Source: CAYFMS01 sp964462325
GTDB lineage: Bacteria > Patescibacteriota > Patescibacteriia > UBA9934
NCBI GenBank assembly: GCA_964462325.1
Contig: CAYWYQ010000019.1
Span: 1 to 14,541 of the forward strand
Direction of reading: 5' to 3'
Length of the DNA: 14,541 bases
Below the pieces are notes generated by a model. It was not told the DNA's origin. It did not search any database and saw only the letters and a program-made list of their open reading frames with translations. Position 1 is the first letter of the stretch; each line of letters opens with the position of its first letter. The translations under genes were made by a program, and so were the position numbers. This document shows positions 1-6,905 of this stretch, piece after piece.

Positions 1-83
1 GACTTACGGAACCAGTCATATGTTTCGATATGCATCCAAGTACACCTACACATCATGACATCCGTGCACCGAAATTCAACTAA
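1..83 (+). other. possible 3' tail of a truncated upstream gene
   Basis: Reading from base 3, the window opens with 26 sense codons (ending in A-P-K-F-N) and a TAA at 81-83. Another frame stays open from base 1 to TAA at 106-108. A terminator hairpin follows at 116-139, which fits the end of a plus-strand gene lying mostly outside the window. Neither frame is long enough to identify, so the existence and frame of this tail are guesses. Confidence 0.25.
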
Positions 84-115
84 ATTTAGAGCTTTTATTG
101 CACAGTAAAAAATGC

Positions 116-139
116 ACCGGTCAAAAAACTGGTTTGTTT
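116..139 (+). terminator. rho-independent terminator, probably bidirectional
   Basis: ACCGGT (116-121) and ACTGGT (128-133) form a 6-bp stem with one G-U pair around a CAAAAA loop, followed by TTGTTT on the plus strand. On the minus strand the same stem is followed by GCATTTTTT, so it could also stop minus-strand transcription. It separates whatever lies upstream from the helicase gene. Confidence 0.5.
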
Positions 140-173
140 CAATATATTGATTCATACTGGATTCGAACGGGGA

Positions 174-184
174 TATGATAAAAT
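174..184 (+). promoter_or_regulatory. -10 region of the helicase gene, leaderless type
   Basis: TATGAT (174-179) runs into TAAAAT (179-184), which ends 8 nt before the ATG at 193. No Shine-Dalgarno is visible in those 8 nt. Transcription would begin at or just before the start codon, giving a leaderless mRNA. No good -35 box is seen at the right spacing. Confidence 0.45.
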
Positions 185-192
185 AGGTCCAC

Positions 193-1578
193 ATGATTAG
201 ACGTTCTAAATCCAAAAAGAGGAAGTGGCCGAAAAAGCCTGTCACAAGAAAAGGATCTGTCACCTATAGTACCCCCTCCCCTGAAAAGCAGATAATTACC
301 ATTAAACTGACGCAGGAATTCAAATCAGCATTCGAGGCAATGAATGAAACACATAATCATATATTCCTCACAGGGGTAGCCGGCACCGGAAAATCAACTC
401 TTCTCAAATATTTTCGTCAAAAAACAAAAAAGAAATTTGTTGTTCTCGCTCCAACTGGCGTTGCTGCTTTAAATGTAAAAGGTCAGACCATTCACTCATT
501 TTTTGGTTTTCATCCGCAAATTACGAAGGAACGAGTGAGACGTGCACCTGCAAGCAAGATTGATATTTTTCAAAACATAGAAACGATTGTCATAGACGAA
601 ATATCTATGGTTCGCGCCGACTTACTCGACTGTATTGATCGTGCACTCCGCTTGAATCGAGGAAAACCCAATGAGCCATTTGGTGGCGTGCAAATGATTT
701 TAATTGGAGATTTATTTCAACTCCCTCCCGTTGTTACACGTGATGAACAACATATTTTTGAAACCATTTATACCTCACCCTATTTCTTTTCTGCCGACGT
801 AATGCGTGAAATACAAATTCGTATCATTGAACTCAAAAAGGTACATAGACAGACAGATGATCATTTTATAAAACTATTGAACAATGTACGCACAAAAGAA
901 ATGACACCTGAAGATGTTTCCGCATGGAACTCTTTGCACGACCCCTATTTTGATCCCGAGGACGACGATTGCGTGCACCTGACCACCACAAATAAAATGG
1001 CAGATCAGCGTAATCAATATGAGCTAAACAGACTCGATGGAAAAGCCGTAAAACTCAAAGCGACATCTGTTGGACAATTGCGTGAAAGACGCATGCCTTC
1101 TGAGCCCACAATCACCATTAAGGAAGGAGCGAAAATAATGTTTACAACAAATGATTCATCGAAGCGTTGGGTGAATGGTAGCCTTGGAACCGTTACAAGG
1201 CTAAAAAAGAATGGCTTAAGCAAAGATCCAGTGCTTATGATTAAACTTGATAACGGGAAAACCGTTGAGGTTTCAAAGCATACCTGGGAAGTATTTGAAT
1301 ATAAAAGCGGGAAAAGTGGTGACCCAGAGGAAGAGGTTATTGGTTCATATACGCAGTACCCAATTGTCCTTGCTTGGGCGGTTACCATTCACAAGGCACA
1401 AGGAAAAACATTCGATAAAGTCCTTGTTGATGTTGGATGGGGTGCATTTGCACATGGGCAAATGTATGTAGCCTTGAGTAGATGTACTTCGTTTGAGGGA
1501 ATTACCTTACTAAAACCATTCAGTAAAAAAGATGTCATTCTTGACACTGCTGTATTAAATTTTATGGATAATACATAA
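193..1578 (+). CDS. PIF1/RecD2-like superfamily 1B DNA helicase
   Basis: ATP-dependent 5'-to-3' DNA helicase of the PIF1-like SF1B group, expected to act on the chromosome in replication fork maintenance or repair. The motifs are complete and in order: a basic N-terminal tail (residues 1-20), Walker A GVAGTGKST (61-69), motif Ia APTGVAA (86-92), Walker B VIDEIS with D135-E136, motif III GDLFQLPP (172-179), motif V TIHKAQGKT (398-406) and motif VI YVALSRCTS (425-433). At 461 aa it is a compact bacterial member with no C-terminal extension. The ATG lies 8 nt after a -10 box and lacks a Shine-Dalgarno, so it is probably translated from a leaderless mRNA. Superfamily assignment is firm. PIF1 rather than RecD2 is inferred from the QLPPV motif and the short length. 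No terminator of note follows, only an AT-rich gap before the next promoter. Confidence 0.93.
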   Translation: MIRRSKSKKRKWPKKPVTRKGSVTYSTPSPEKQIITIKLTQEFKSAFEAMNETHNHIFLTGVAGTGKSTLLKYFRQKTKKKFVVLAPTGVAALNVKGQTIHSFFGFHPQITKERVRRAPASKIDIFQNIETIVIDEISMVRADLLDCIDRALRLNRGKPNEPFGGVQMILIGDLFQLPPVVTRDEQHIFETIYTSPYFFSADVMREIQIRIIELKKVHRQTDDHFIKLLNNVRTKEMTPEDVSAWNSLHDPYFDPEDDDCVHLTTTNKMADQRNQYELNRLDGKAVKLKATSVGQLRERRMPSEPTITIKEGAKIMFTTNDSSKRWVNGSLGTVTRLKKNGLSKDPVLMIKLDNGKTVEVSKHTWEVFEYKSGKSGDPEEEVIGSYTQYPIVLAWAVTIHKAQGKTFDKVLVDVGWGAFAHGQMYVALSRCTSFEGITLLKPFSKKDVILDTAVLNFMDNT

Positions 1579-1645
1579 GTTTGCATAATCTTTTATTGCA
1601 TTATAGTATATATTTGTTGATAAGATTACATAATTAATTATTTAA

Positions 1646-1651
1646 TATAAT
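1646..1651 (+). promoter_or_regulatory. -10 box (TATAAT) of the small lipoprotein gene
   Basis: A consensus TATAAT ends 8 nt before the ATG at 1660, the same distance as for the helicase gene. The preceding 60 nt are very AT-rich, with no clear -35 box at 16-18 nt. This again suggests a leaderless transcript, and it supports 1660 as the real start codon even though it is out of frame with the protein. Confidence 0.5.
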
Positions 1652-1659
1652 TTGCTAAT

Positions 1660-2159
1660 ATGAAAAAAATCTACTGGGAAGTTTTGCTATTATTACTTCA
1701 CTTGTTCTAATCGGGGGAGGATGTTTCCAGCCAGCTACGGACACATACGACTATGATGATACATCTAATGGGTATTTGGACGATTTTACCGTTGAGGATC
1801 TTTCCGTTTATATCAATGAACCATCTACAGTTTCAATTGGAGAAGAGTTTACATTTAGTGTGACAATATCTAATGAATCAGATGAGGCAAAAGAATTGCG
1901 GAGCATAGATATTGACCGCTCATTCCTAGAAGGTATGGTTGTGATCGGTACAACAACACCAACAACTAACGAATATTATATAGAGGCGCTTGATCAGGAT
2001 ATATTTGAATTTGAACATATGATTCCTGCATATGAAGATCTTACTTTAGTGTTTACTGCTATGGCATTCATCCCTGGAGATTATTCTGGAGATTTTGATA
2101 TCTGTATAGATGGTGATGCTTCTTGTTTATTTGAGGATATATCTGTAACGATTGAGTAA
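1660..2159 (+). pseudogene. small secreted lipoprotein, frameshifted at a run of seven A just after the start codon
   Basis: ATG (1660-1662) is followed by seven A (1663-1669). Read as is, it stops after 16 codons. With one more A it reads MKKNLL..., a hydrophobic segment, and a lipobox LIGGGC with the lipidation Cys at residue 22. It then continues without a break to the TAA at 2157-2159, giving 166 aa. There is no start codon in the long frame that would include the signal peptide; the first in-frame ATG is only at 1776. The mature part (about 125 residues) is acidic and strand-rich, with alternating patterns like an immunoglobulin-like or CARDB-type adhesion/binding domain. That resemblance is structural guesswork and I do not recognise the family. 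The frame break may be an assembly error, a true mutation or a switchable homopolymer. The lipobox resembles that of the second lipoprotein in the window (IGQGC). Confidence 0.7.
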
Positions 2160-2245
2160 TATATAATTCATATAACTTATTCTTAATACTTTAAACAATA
2201 AGTTTGAATAAACTATATTATAAATTTATAAGAATACAGATGCAA

Positions 2246-2277
2246 CAAATATACACCCTTAACTGAGTGTATATTTG
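2246..2277 (+). terminator. hairpin after the lipoprotein gene, terminator candidate
   Basis: CAAATATACAC (2246-2256) is perfectly complementary to GTGTATATTTG (2267-2277), an 11-bp stem with a 10-nt loop. It is AT-rich and no long T-run follows, so termination may be weak. It lies 87 nt after the lipoprotein stop and before the next promoter. Confidence 0.4.
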
Positions 2278-2297
2278 CTGACATATTATGAGAATAA

Positions 2298-2316
2298 TAT
2301 AATATAGATATACAAT
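2298..2316 (+). promoter_or_regulatory. -10 boxes for the small orphan gene
   Basis: TATAAT (2298-2303) and TACAAT (2311-2316) both precede the gene at 2334. From the second one, a leader of about 10 nt would still carry the GGAG at 2325-2328. Which box is used cannot be told from sequence, and no convincing -35 box is seen. Confidence 0.35.
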
Positions 2317-2333
2317 CTCAACTTGGAGCCGTG

Positions 2334-2657
2334 ATGTATATAATCGGTTTAGAGGATCACCCTAAAGCTTCTAACATAAACATTGATAATGGTAGTACAA
2401 GTATTATTAAACATTGTTGGAGAGATCTACTATACAACGATCTTCGCCGAGCATTCCCAGAAAGGAACCGGCAATTTATTTTGAAACTGCATGAAGAAAC
2501 TGCAGTATCAGAAAAAGGGGAGATAACTGTTGTTATGAATCCCCTTCAGCACTGCGATAATGATGATGCTATGAACCGTAATATATGTATTACAGTAAAT
2601 GATTTTTTTGAGGATTCTGGTTATACCGTAAAGGTTATACTAATAGAGCATCCGTAA
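2334..2657 (+). CDS. small hypothetical protein, 107 aa
   Basis: I do not recognise this protein. It is 107 aa, mixed in composition and apparently cytosolic: no signal peptide or membrane segment. The pattern suggests an alternating alpha/beta fold, with a helix rich in basic and aromatic residues (around 26-42) and predicted strands near ITVVMNP (64-70) and YTVKVILIEHP at the C-terminus. ATG 2334 is preferred over GTG 2331 because GGAG (2325-2328) sits 5 nt before the ATG but only 2 nt before the GTG. It has its own promoter region upstream and a strong terminator 13 nt after the stop, so it is probably a monocistronic unit. Those signals support a real gene despite the small size. Confidence 0.7.
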   Translation: MYIIGLEDHPKASNINIDNGSTSIIKHCWRDLLYNDLRRAFPERNRQFILKLHEETAVSEKGEITVVMNPLQHCDNDDAMNRNICITVNDFFEDSGYTVKVILIEHP

Positions 2658-2670
2658 ATAGTAATCCCGC

Positions 2671-2703
2671 CTGCAAGTTAAAATTTAAAGCTTGCAGTTT
2701 TTT
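2671..2703 (+). terminator. rho-independent terminator
   Basis: CTGCAAG (2671-2677) pairs perfectly with CTTGCAG (2691-2697) around an AT-rich loop, followed directly by TTTTTT (2698-2703). It ends the small plus-strand gene. The T-run overlaps the last bases of the convergent exonuclease gene, and the stem could also help to end that transcript, although no T-run lies on that side. Confidence 0.85.
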
Positions 2704-3463
2704 ATTTCAATTCAATTCCTACTGGTGCATGATCAGAACCGAGTACATCTGTCATGATAAATGCATTTTTCACTCGATCTTTCAATTCATCAGATACCCA
2801 AAAATAATCAATACGCCATCCAACATTCCTGTCACGAGAACGCGTTTTCATATCCCACCAACTATACATCTCCCCTTCTTCGTTAAACATTCTAAATGTA
2901 TCGTGGTAACCACTTTCAACAAGCCGATCTAGCCATTCACGCTCAATTGGCATAAATCCTGATGTTTTCACATTCTCCTTTGGCCGCGCAAGATCTATTT
3001 CATGATGTGCCGTATTTACATCACCACAAACAATAATACCCTTCCCCTTTTTTCGATACAATTCAATATAATCAAGAAATTTGTCGTAAAAATCTAATTT
3101 GTACTTTAGACGCACTTCCCCTCGACCACCATTTGGAAAATAAACATTGAAGAGATAAAAATCTTCATGTTCCGTAAGAACGACGCGCCCCTCTTCATCA
3201 AGCCAGCTTTCATCAAAATTTGATTGGGTAAATAAGGGCTTGTCTTTTGTTAAGGTTGCTGTTCCACTGTATCCTTTTTTCTGAGCTTCTGACCAAATGC
3301 CCATATATCCCTCTGGATGAATCACATCAGGCGTCAATTGCTCGACATGAGCCTTTGTTTCCTGAATACACATAATATCGGGCGACTCTTTACTAAGCCA
3401 ATCTAAAAATCCCTTCCTTACTCCCGCACGTATTCCATTTACATTCCAAGAAATAAGTTTCAT
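2702..3463 (-). CDS. xth: exodeoxyribonuclease III / AP endonuclease
   Basis: Class II AP endonuclease of the ExoIII/APE1 family. It cuts DNA 5' of abasic sites in base excision repair and can remove 3'-blocking groups. The 253-aa protein has the whole EEP-fold active site: N7 in SWNVNGIR, metal ligand E35 in IQETK, D148 and N150 in CGDVN, and the catalytic D244-H245 pair in GSDHAP near the C-terminus. Length is normal for the family. The ATG begins 2 nt after the TPR gene's TAG, so the gene is the last of a tight tpiA-TPR-xth group and is probably translationally coupled. Its 3' end converges on the plus-strand orphan gene, with a shared terminator hairpin just outside. Whether it is of the ExoA or the Xth subtype cannot be settled by eye. 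Confidence 0.95.
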   Translation of the reverse strand: MKLISWNVNGIRAGVRKGFLDWLSKESPDIMCIQETKAHVEQLTPDVIHPEGYMGIWSEAQKKGYSGTATLTKDKPLFTQSNFDESWLDEEGRVVLTEHEDFYLFNVYFPNGGRGEVRLKYKLDFYDKFLDYIELYRKKGKGIIVCGDVNTAHHEIDLARPKENVKTSGFMPIEREWLDRLVESGYHDTFRMFNEEGEMYSWWDMKTRSRDRNVGWRIDYFWVSDELKDRVKNAFIMTDVLGSDHAPVGIELK

Positions 3464-3465
3464 AT

Positions 3466-4278
3466 CTATTTCTTTTTCTTCTGAATTTTATAATTTGGTA
3501 AGGCCTCGATCTGTTTTTCAAATTCTTCAATTTTATTATTATCAGGATTTACTTCTTTTAATCGATCAAGTGCCGTCGTTGCATCATGCTTCTTTTTCAG
3601 AGAAATTGCCGTCGTGATATAGAAATCAAGATATTTTGGATTCTTTGGGCTGAGTGTAATTGCCTTACCAAAATAAGGAAATGCATCTTCTGGACGATTG
3701 AGCGCGATTAAAGCCTCCCCAAGATACGCATGTGCACTCGCATCCTTCTTTTCTATTTTTACTAAGAAACGCAGCGTTTCTTCTGCAAGTGTATATTCCT
3801 GTTTCGCCAAATACAGACGTCCAAGTAATTCATATGCTGGACCATTTTTTTGATCAAGGCCAATGATGTCTATAAGACGTTTTTCAGCACGATGGTATTT
3901 TTCTTCCTTCAGAAATTGTTCCGCCTCTTCTAAAAATTCTTGAATGAGCGTCGGATCCGTCATACTGCGTCCTGCAATCCTCTTCTTGTCCTGATAGGAA
4001 CGTTCTACTGCTGTTAATTTACCTGCAACCGTTCGTACCGCATTTTGTAAAGCCTTTCCCATCGGGGTAATCGCATTCTTACTTAGCATTCCTGCATATT
4101 TTTCACCTTTTCTTTCAATTCTTCGTTTCAGAATTTCATTCTTCTTACGTCTATCGCGTGACTCTGTAGATGTGTCCGGATTTACGACCCTCAATTGAGG
4201 TAGTTTTTTTATTACTAACCAAAGAATAACTCCAATGCTCACCAGTAGGATAATAATAAGTACAATCGTGAATGTCAT
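3466..4278 (-). CDS. membrane-anchored tetratricopeptide-repeat protein
   Basis: A 270-aa protein starting with one hydrophobic membrane segment (about residues 3-24) followed by KK, so the bulk should lie in the cytoplasm. A basic, charged linker (about 35-105) leads to a helical region with at least three TPR units between about 125 and 250, recognisable by the A-Y-x-x-L-G-x-x-Y pattern and by repeated N-P or S-P-K-N turns. The C-terminus is a KKKK tail. TPR arrays bind protein partners, and the partner here is unknown. It sits between tpiA (2-nt gap after TAA) and xth (2-nt gap), which argues for one transcript, though no functional link with glycolysis or DNA repair is evident. Confidence 0.8.
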   Translation of the reverse strand: MTFTIVLIIILLVSIGVILWLVIKKLPQLRVVNPDTSTESRDRRKKNEILKRRIERKGEKYAGMLSKNAITPMGKALQNAVRTVAGKLTAVERSYQDKKRIAGRSMTDPTLIQEFLEEAEQFLKEEKYHRAEKRLIDIIGLDQKNGPAYELLGRLYLAKQEYTLAEETLRFLVKIEKKDASAHAYLGEALIALNRPEDAFPYFGKAITLSPKNPKYLDFYITTAISLKKKHDATTALDRLKEVNPDNNKIEEFEKQIEALPNYKIQKKKK

Positions 4279-4280
4279 AA

Positions 4281-5054
4281 TTAATTTTGTGCAAAGAGAA
4301 CATCCCTCGCTGCTTCTATAATGCCCGTAAATGATTGAATTTTAAGACTTGCTCCCCCGACTAATACACCATCGATCTCACTTTCTCGCAGAAGAAGATA
4401 GGCATTTTCATCCGTCACAGATCCACCATAAAGCACATGAACAGACTCTGGTGCGCGATTTGCTAATTTTGAAACACGTTCTCGAATAAATGCATGCATT
4501 TCTACTACGAACCCTGTATCTGGCATTTTTCCGCTTCCGATGGCCCAAACAGGCTCATAGGCGATAAACACTTCTTTTTTTGCTGGAATATTCAGACGTT
4601 TCAATGCACTCGATAATTGTCCATCAACAACCTCATATGCATCTCCAGCTGCATTTTGTTCTTTCGTCTCCCCAACACAAAGAATCAGATCTAATTTAGA
4701 TTCTACAACGGCTGCTACTTTTTTTCTAATCAATTCGTTCGATTCACCCAATATATGCCTTTGTTCCGAGTGTCCGACAATACAATGATTGGCATGAACA
4801 TCTTCAAGCATAGAAGGTGAAATTTCACCTGTATAGGCACCCGATCGATATTCTGGACCACAATTCTGTGCACCGAGTGATGTCCTACTTCTTGCTGTTG
4901 CTTTATGCACCTCACCTAAAGCAGTAAACGGTGGACAGATAACAATATGTGGAAGATTGTCTTTACCACGCATATACCTCAAAATACCGCGCGCGAGTGC
5001 AACACTTTCTCGAACACCTAAATTCATCTTCCAGTTGGCAATTATGTATTTCAT
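4281..5054 (-). CDS. tpiA: triose-phosphate isomerase
   Basis: Interconverts dihydroxyacetone phosphate and glyceraldehyde 3-phosphate in glycolysis/gluconeogenesis. From ATG at 5054 the protein has 257 aa and starts MKYIIANWKMN, with the substrate-binding N7 and K9. The electrophile H95 is in GHSEQRH, the catalytic base E167 in AYEPVWAIG, and the phosphate-binding YGGSV loop lies near the C-terminus. The frame stays open to a GTG at 5087, but this would add 11 unrelated residues ahead of the conserved NWKMN start, so 5054 is chosen. No Shine-Dalgarno is evident. Upstream, between this gene and the M16 peptidase, is a seven-base tandem repeat that would lie in the mRNA leader. TpiA is the first of a tpiA-TPR-xth cluster with 2-nt gaps. 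Confidence 0.96.
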   Translation of the reverse strand: MKYIIANWKMNLGVRESVALARGILRYMRGKDNLPHIVICPPFTALGEVHKATARSRTSLGAQNCGPEYRSGAYTGEISPSMLEDVHANHCIVGHSEQRHILGESNELIRKKVAAVVESKLDLILCVGETKEQNAAGDAYEVVDGQLSSALKRLNIPAKKEVFIAYEPVWAIGSGKMPDTGFVVEMHAFIRERVSKLANRAPESVHVLYGGSVTDENAYLLLRESEIDGVLVGGASLKIQSFTGIIEAARDVLFAQN

Positions 5055-5086
5055 ATACTTTTGTATGACATTAGTACAAATCCCCA

Positions 5087-5127
5087 CCCTACTCCCTACT
5101 CCCTACTCCCTACTCCCTACTCCCTAC
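5087..5127 (-). repeat. 7-bp tandem repeat (CCCTACT on plus), G-quadruplex-capable on the coding strand
   Basis: Five perfect CCCTACT units plus a sixth lacking its last base fill 5087-5127, and another C4 run lies at 5082-5085. On the minus strand, which is the coding strand of both neighbouring genes, this reads as GGG runs separated by 4-nt AGTA loops. That is six G3 tracts plus one G4, the canonical pattern for a G-quadruplex. It starts 5 nt after the M16 stop and ends 32 nt before the tpiA ATG. Confidence 0.9.
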
Positions 5128-5132
5128 CATTA

Positions 5133-6410
5133 TTACTGTAACATGCTGAAGTGTTTCAGCAACTCTTTATCCGAAGCATAGGGCCCCACCGCTGCAATTG
5201 ATATTTTTTTCATATCGAAGATTTGATTTGCGAGTCGATTTACATCTTCAAGCGTCACAGACTTATAATGTTCGAGAACTTCTTCCAGCGATTCAACTTC
5301 ATTAAACCAAAGCTCCTGCTTCCCAACAAATTCAGCTGTATTTGTAGAATTTTCTAAACGCAATTTCAAAGACCCTTCTATATTATCCTTCACGTAACGT
5401 AATTCATCTTCTGTGATTTCACCACATTTTACTTTCTCTATTTCAGCAAATATTGCTTCAGCGGCAACATCTAGTCGTGATGCATCAAGTCCTGCGCTAA
5501 TAACCAAATCTCCGATTTCATCGTATCCATCTGCTGCTGCGCGCACAGAATAACAAAGCCCACGTCGTTCCCGTACCTCAATAAAAAGCCTTGAACTCAT
5601 GGTTCCTCCCAGGATCGTTGCAAGCACTTTTGCTGCATATGCATCTTTTTCCAATCTTCCCGGCCCATAAAAACCAATCGCTAATTGCACCTGTTCAAGT
5701 GGTTTATTTTGTACCGTAATAATTGGCGATTCTGTTTCTGACCTTCCTGCATAATCCTCATAACCATCCGAGGTAGATTCTACGTGTTTCACTGTTCCAA
5801 ATGTCGATTCAAGCACATCCATGATTCCATTAGGAATCTTCCCTGCAATCGTCACAATCATCGATTCTGGGTTATAATTTCGATCACGAAAATCAATAAT
5901 ATCCTCGCGCTTCATGGTCATCATCGAATGTGCATCTCCGGCAATATTTTTCCCAAGTGTATTCCCTCCATATAAAGCCTGTTCGAGCAAATCATGAATA
6001 TGCATGATCGGATTTTCTTCATACATTTTAATTTCTTCAATGATCACCTGACGTTCTTTGTCCATCTCTTCTTGATCATATTTAGAATGAAAAATCATGT
6101 CATGAAGTAAATCAACGGCAAGTGCACCATGTGCAGAATCAATTTTCACATAATACCCTGTTTTATCCTTCCCTGTATAGGCATTGAATTGTGCACCATA
6201 CTGTTCAAGCTCCCGAGAAATGTCGAGTGTATTTGGACGCCGCTCTGTTCCTTTGAACATGAGATGTTCAATGAAGTGCGAAGCCCCCCACAAATGCGTC
6301 GGTTCATATCTCGAACCTACCTTCGTATGAACAAGTACCGTTACTGCTTCTGTTCCACTCATAGGAACGAGATGAACACGCATCCCGTTTTTTAATCGTT
6401 TTGAATTCAT
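5133..6410 (-). CDS. M16-family zinc peptidase (processing-peptidase-like)
   Basis: Metallopeptidase of the M16 (pitrilysin/mitochondrial processing peptidase) clan, 425 aa, the usual length of the bacterial single-chain M16B type. The inverted zinc motif HFIEH is at 45-49 (ligands H45 and H49, catalytic E48), followed by LMFKGT. The third ligand is E125 or E126 in VIIEEIKMYEENP, about 76 residues later, as in the family. The C-terminal half contains the second domain, with GGTMSSRLFIEVRERRGLCYSV, the conserved substrate-binding R/Y region. There is no signal peptide, so it is probably cytosolic. The start at 6410 matches the usual L-x-N-G-x-x-V opening of the domain, and no Shine-Dalgarno is seen. 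Upstream lies repeat DNA (6431-6560); downstream is the tandem repeat. Exact substrate unknown. Confidence 0.93.
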   Translation of the reverse strand: MNSKRLKNGMRVHLVPMSGTEAVTVLVHTKVGSRYEPTHLWGASHFIEHLMFKGTERRPNTLDISRELEQYGAQFNAYTGKDKTGYYVKIDSAHGALAVDLLHDMIFHSKYDQEEMDKERQVIIEEIKMYEENPIMHIHDLLEQALYGGNTLGKNIAGDAHSMMTMKREDIIDFRDRNYNPESMIVTIAGKIPNGIMDVLESTFGTVKHVESTSDGYEDYAGRSETESPIITVQNKPLEQVQLAIGFYGPGRLEKDAYAAKVLATILGGTMSSRLFIEVRERRGLCYSVRAAADGYDEIGDLVISAGLDASRLDVAAEAIFAEIEKVKCGEITEDELRYVKDNIEGSLKLRLENSTNTAEFVGKQELWFNEVESLEEVLEHYKSVTLEDVNRLANQIFDMKKISIAAVGPYASDKELLKHFSMLQ

Positions 6411-6430
6411 AAGTATTTCGTCATCTATTA

Positions 6431-6473
6431 GATTCCAGGTCTAGCCTGAAATGACCGTATCATTGTAAGTACT
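6431..6473. repeat. direct repeat copy 1 (period 61 bp), with a palindromic GATTCCAG element
   Basis: This 43-bp stretch recurs at 6492-6534 with four mismatches; the last 29 bp are identical. The left 25 bp belong to the dispersed GATTCCAG...ATGAC palindrome family also seen at 6536, 6863 and 12341. The right part (ending in GTAAGTACT) is shared only by these two copies. Confidence 0.85.
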
Positions 6474-6491
6474 CCTTCATATTATTTATCA

Positions 6492-6534
6492 GCTTTCAAG
6501 TCTAACCTGAAATGACCGTATCATTGTAAGTACT
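6492..6534. repeat. direct repeat copy 2 (period 61 bp)
   Basis: Second copy of the element at 6431-6473. Substitutions fall in the palindromic half (positions 6493, 6496, 6499, 6505), which reduces its ability to form a stem. Confidence 0.85.
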
Positions 6535-6535
6535 T

Positions 6536-6560
6536 GTCATCCCAGACTTGATCTGGGATC
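6536..6560 (+). repeat. palindromic element, left flank of the GIY-YIG gene
   Basis: ATCCCAGA (6539-6546) and TCTGGGAT (6552-6559) form a perfect 8-bp stem with a 5-nt loop, preceded by GTC. It includes the last codons and stop (TGA) of the GIY-YIG gene. Its orientation, GTCAT outward, is inverted relative to the copy at 6863-6887. Confidence 0.85.
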
Positions 6561-6857
6561 TTCATTGATTAATGTTTCATATAAATCTATCCAATGAGCA
6601 TTGTTCTTTTCGATCAGTTCAATTTTCCAACTCCTATTCCATGACTTTAATTGTTTTTCACGTAATATTGCTGATTCAACATGTTCAATACACTCGAAAT
6701 ACACAAGCCTTTTTACATGATATTTTGATGTAAATATACCACCAATACCATTCCTATGTTCATACACTCTTCGTATAAGATTATTCGTCACTCCTGTGTA
6801 TAGAACTCCGTTTTTAGAGCTCGCAAGTATGTAAACATAATACGTACGATTTGCCAT
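6537..6857 (-). CDS. GIY-YIG domain nuclease-like protein
   Basis: Stand-alone GIY-YIG endonuclease domain, 106 aa, similar in layout to the YhbQ/UPF0213 group. GIY is represented by YVYIL (7-11) and YIG by YTGVTNN (20-26). R29-R30 and H34 lie in the following helix, and the metal-binding glutamate is E67 in REKQLKSWNR. All core features for phosphodiester cleavage are therefore visible, but the cellular role of such small proteins is not settled. The last seven residues (DPRSSLG) are encoded by the palindromic repeat at 6536-6560, and the ATG lies 5 nt inside the mirrored repeat at 6863-6887. Gene and repeats therefore look like one unit inserted between the glycyl-tRNA synthetase and peptidase genes. 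No Shine-Dalgarno is seen. Confidence 0.88.
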   Translation of the reverse strand: MANRTYYVYILASSKNGVLYTGVTNNLIRRVYEHRNGIGGIFTSKYHVKRLVYFECIEHVESAILREKQLKSWNRSWKIELIEKNNAHWIDLYETLINEDPRSSLG

Positions 6858-6862
6858 ATTTA

Positions 6863-6887
6863 GATTCCAGGTCTAGCCTGGAATGAC
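6863..6887 (-). repeat. palindromic element, right flank of the GIY-YIG gene
   Basis: ATTCCAGG (6864-6871) pairs with CCTGGAAT (6877-6884) around a TCTAG loop, ending in GAC. It matches the element at 6536-6560 in inverted orientation, so the two copies form terminal inverted repeats around the GIY-YIG gene. Confidence 0.85.
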
Positions 6888-6905
6888 GAAGGTTGCATCA
6901 ATATA

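Noticed and set aside
1776..2159. ATG 1776 as the true start of a 127-aa cytosolic protein
   Set aside because: The same frame upstream encodes a full signal peptide and lipobox, and promoter spacing points to 1660. No ribosome-binding site precedes 1776.
4281..5087. GTG 5087 as the tpiA start
   Set aside because: It would add 11 residues before the conserved NWKMN opening and place the start at the edge of the tandem repeat, without a ribosome-binding site.
6431..6887. CRISPR array
   Set aside because: Only two direct repeats at 61-bp spacing and differently oriented palindromes are present. There is no regular spacer pattern and no cas gene.
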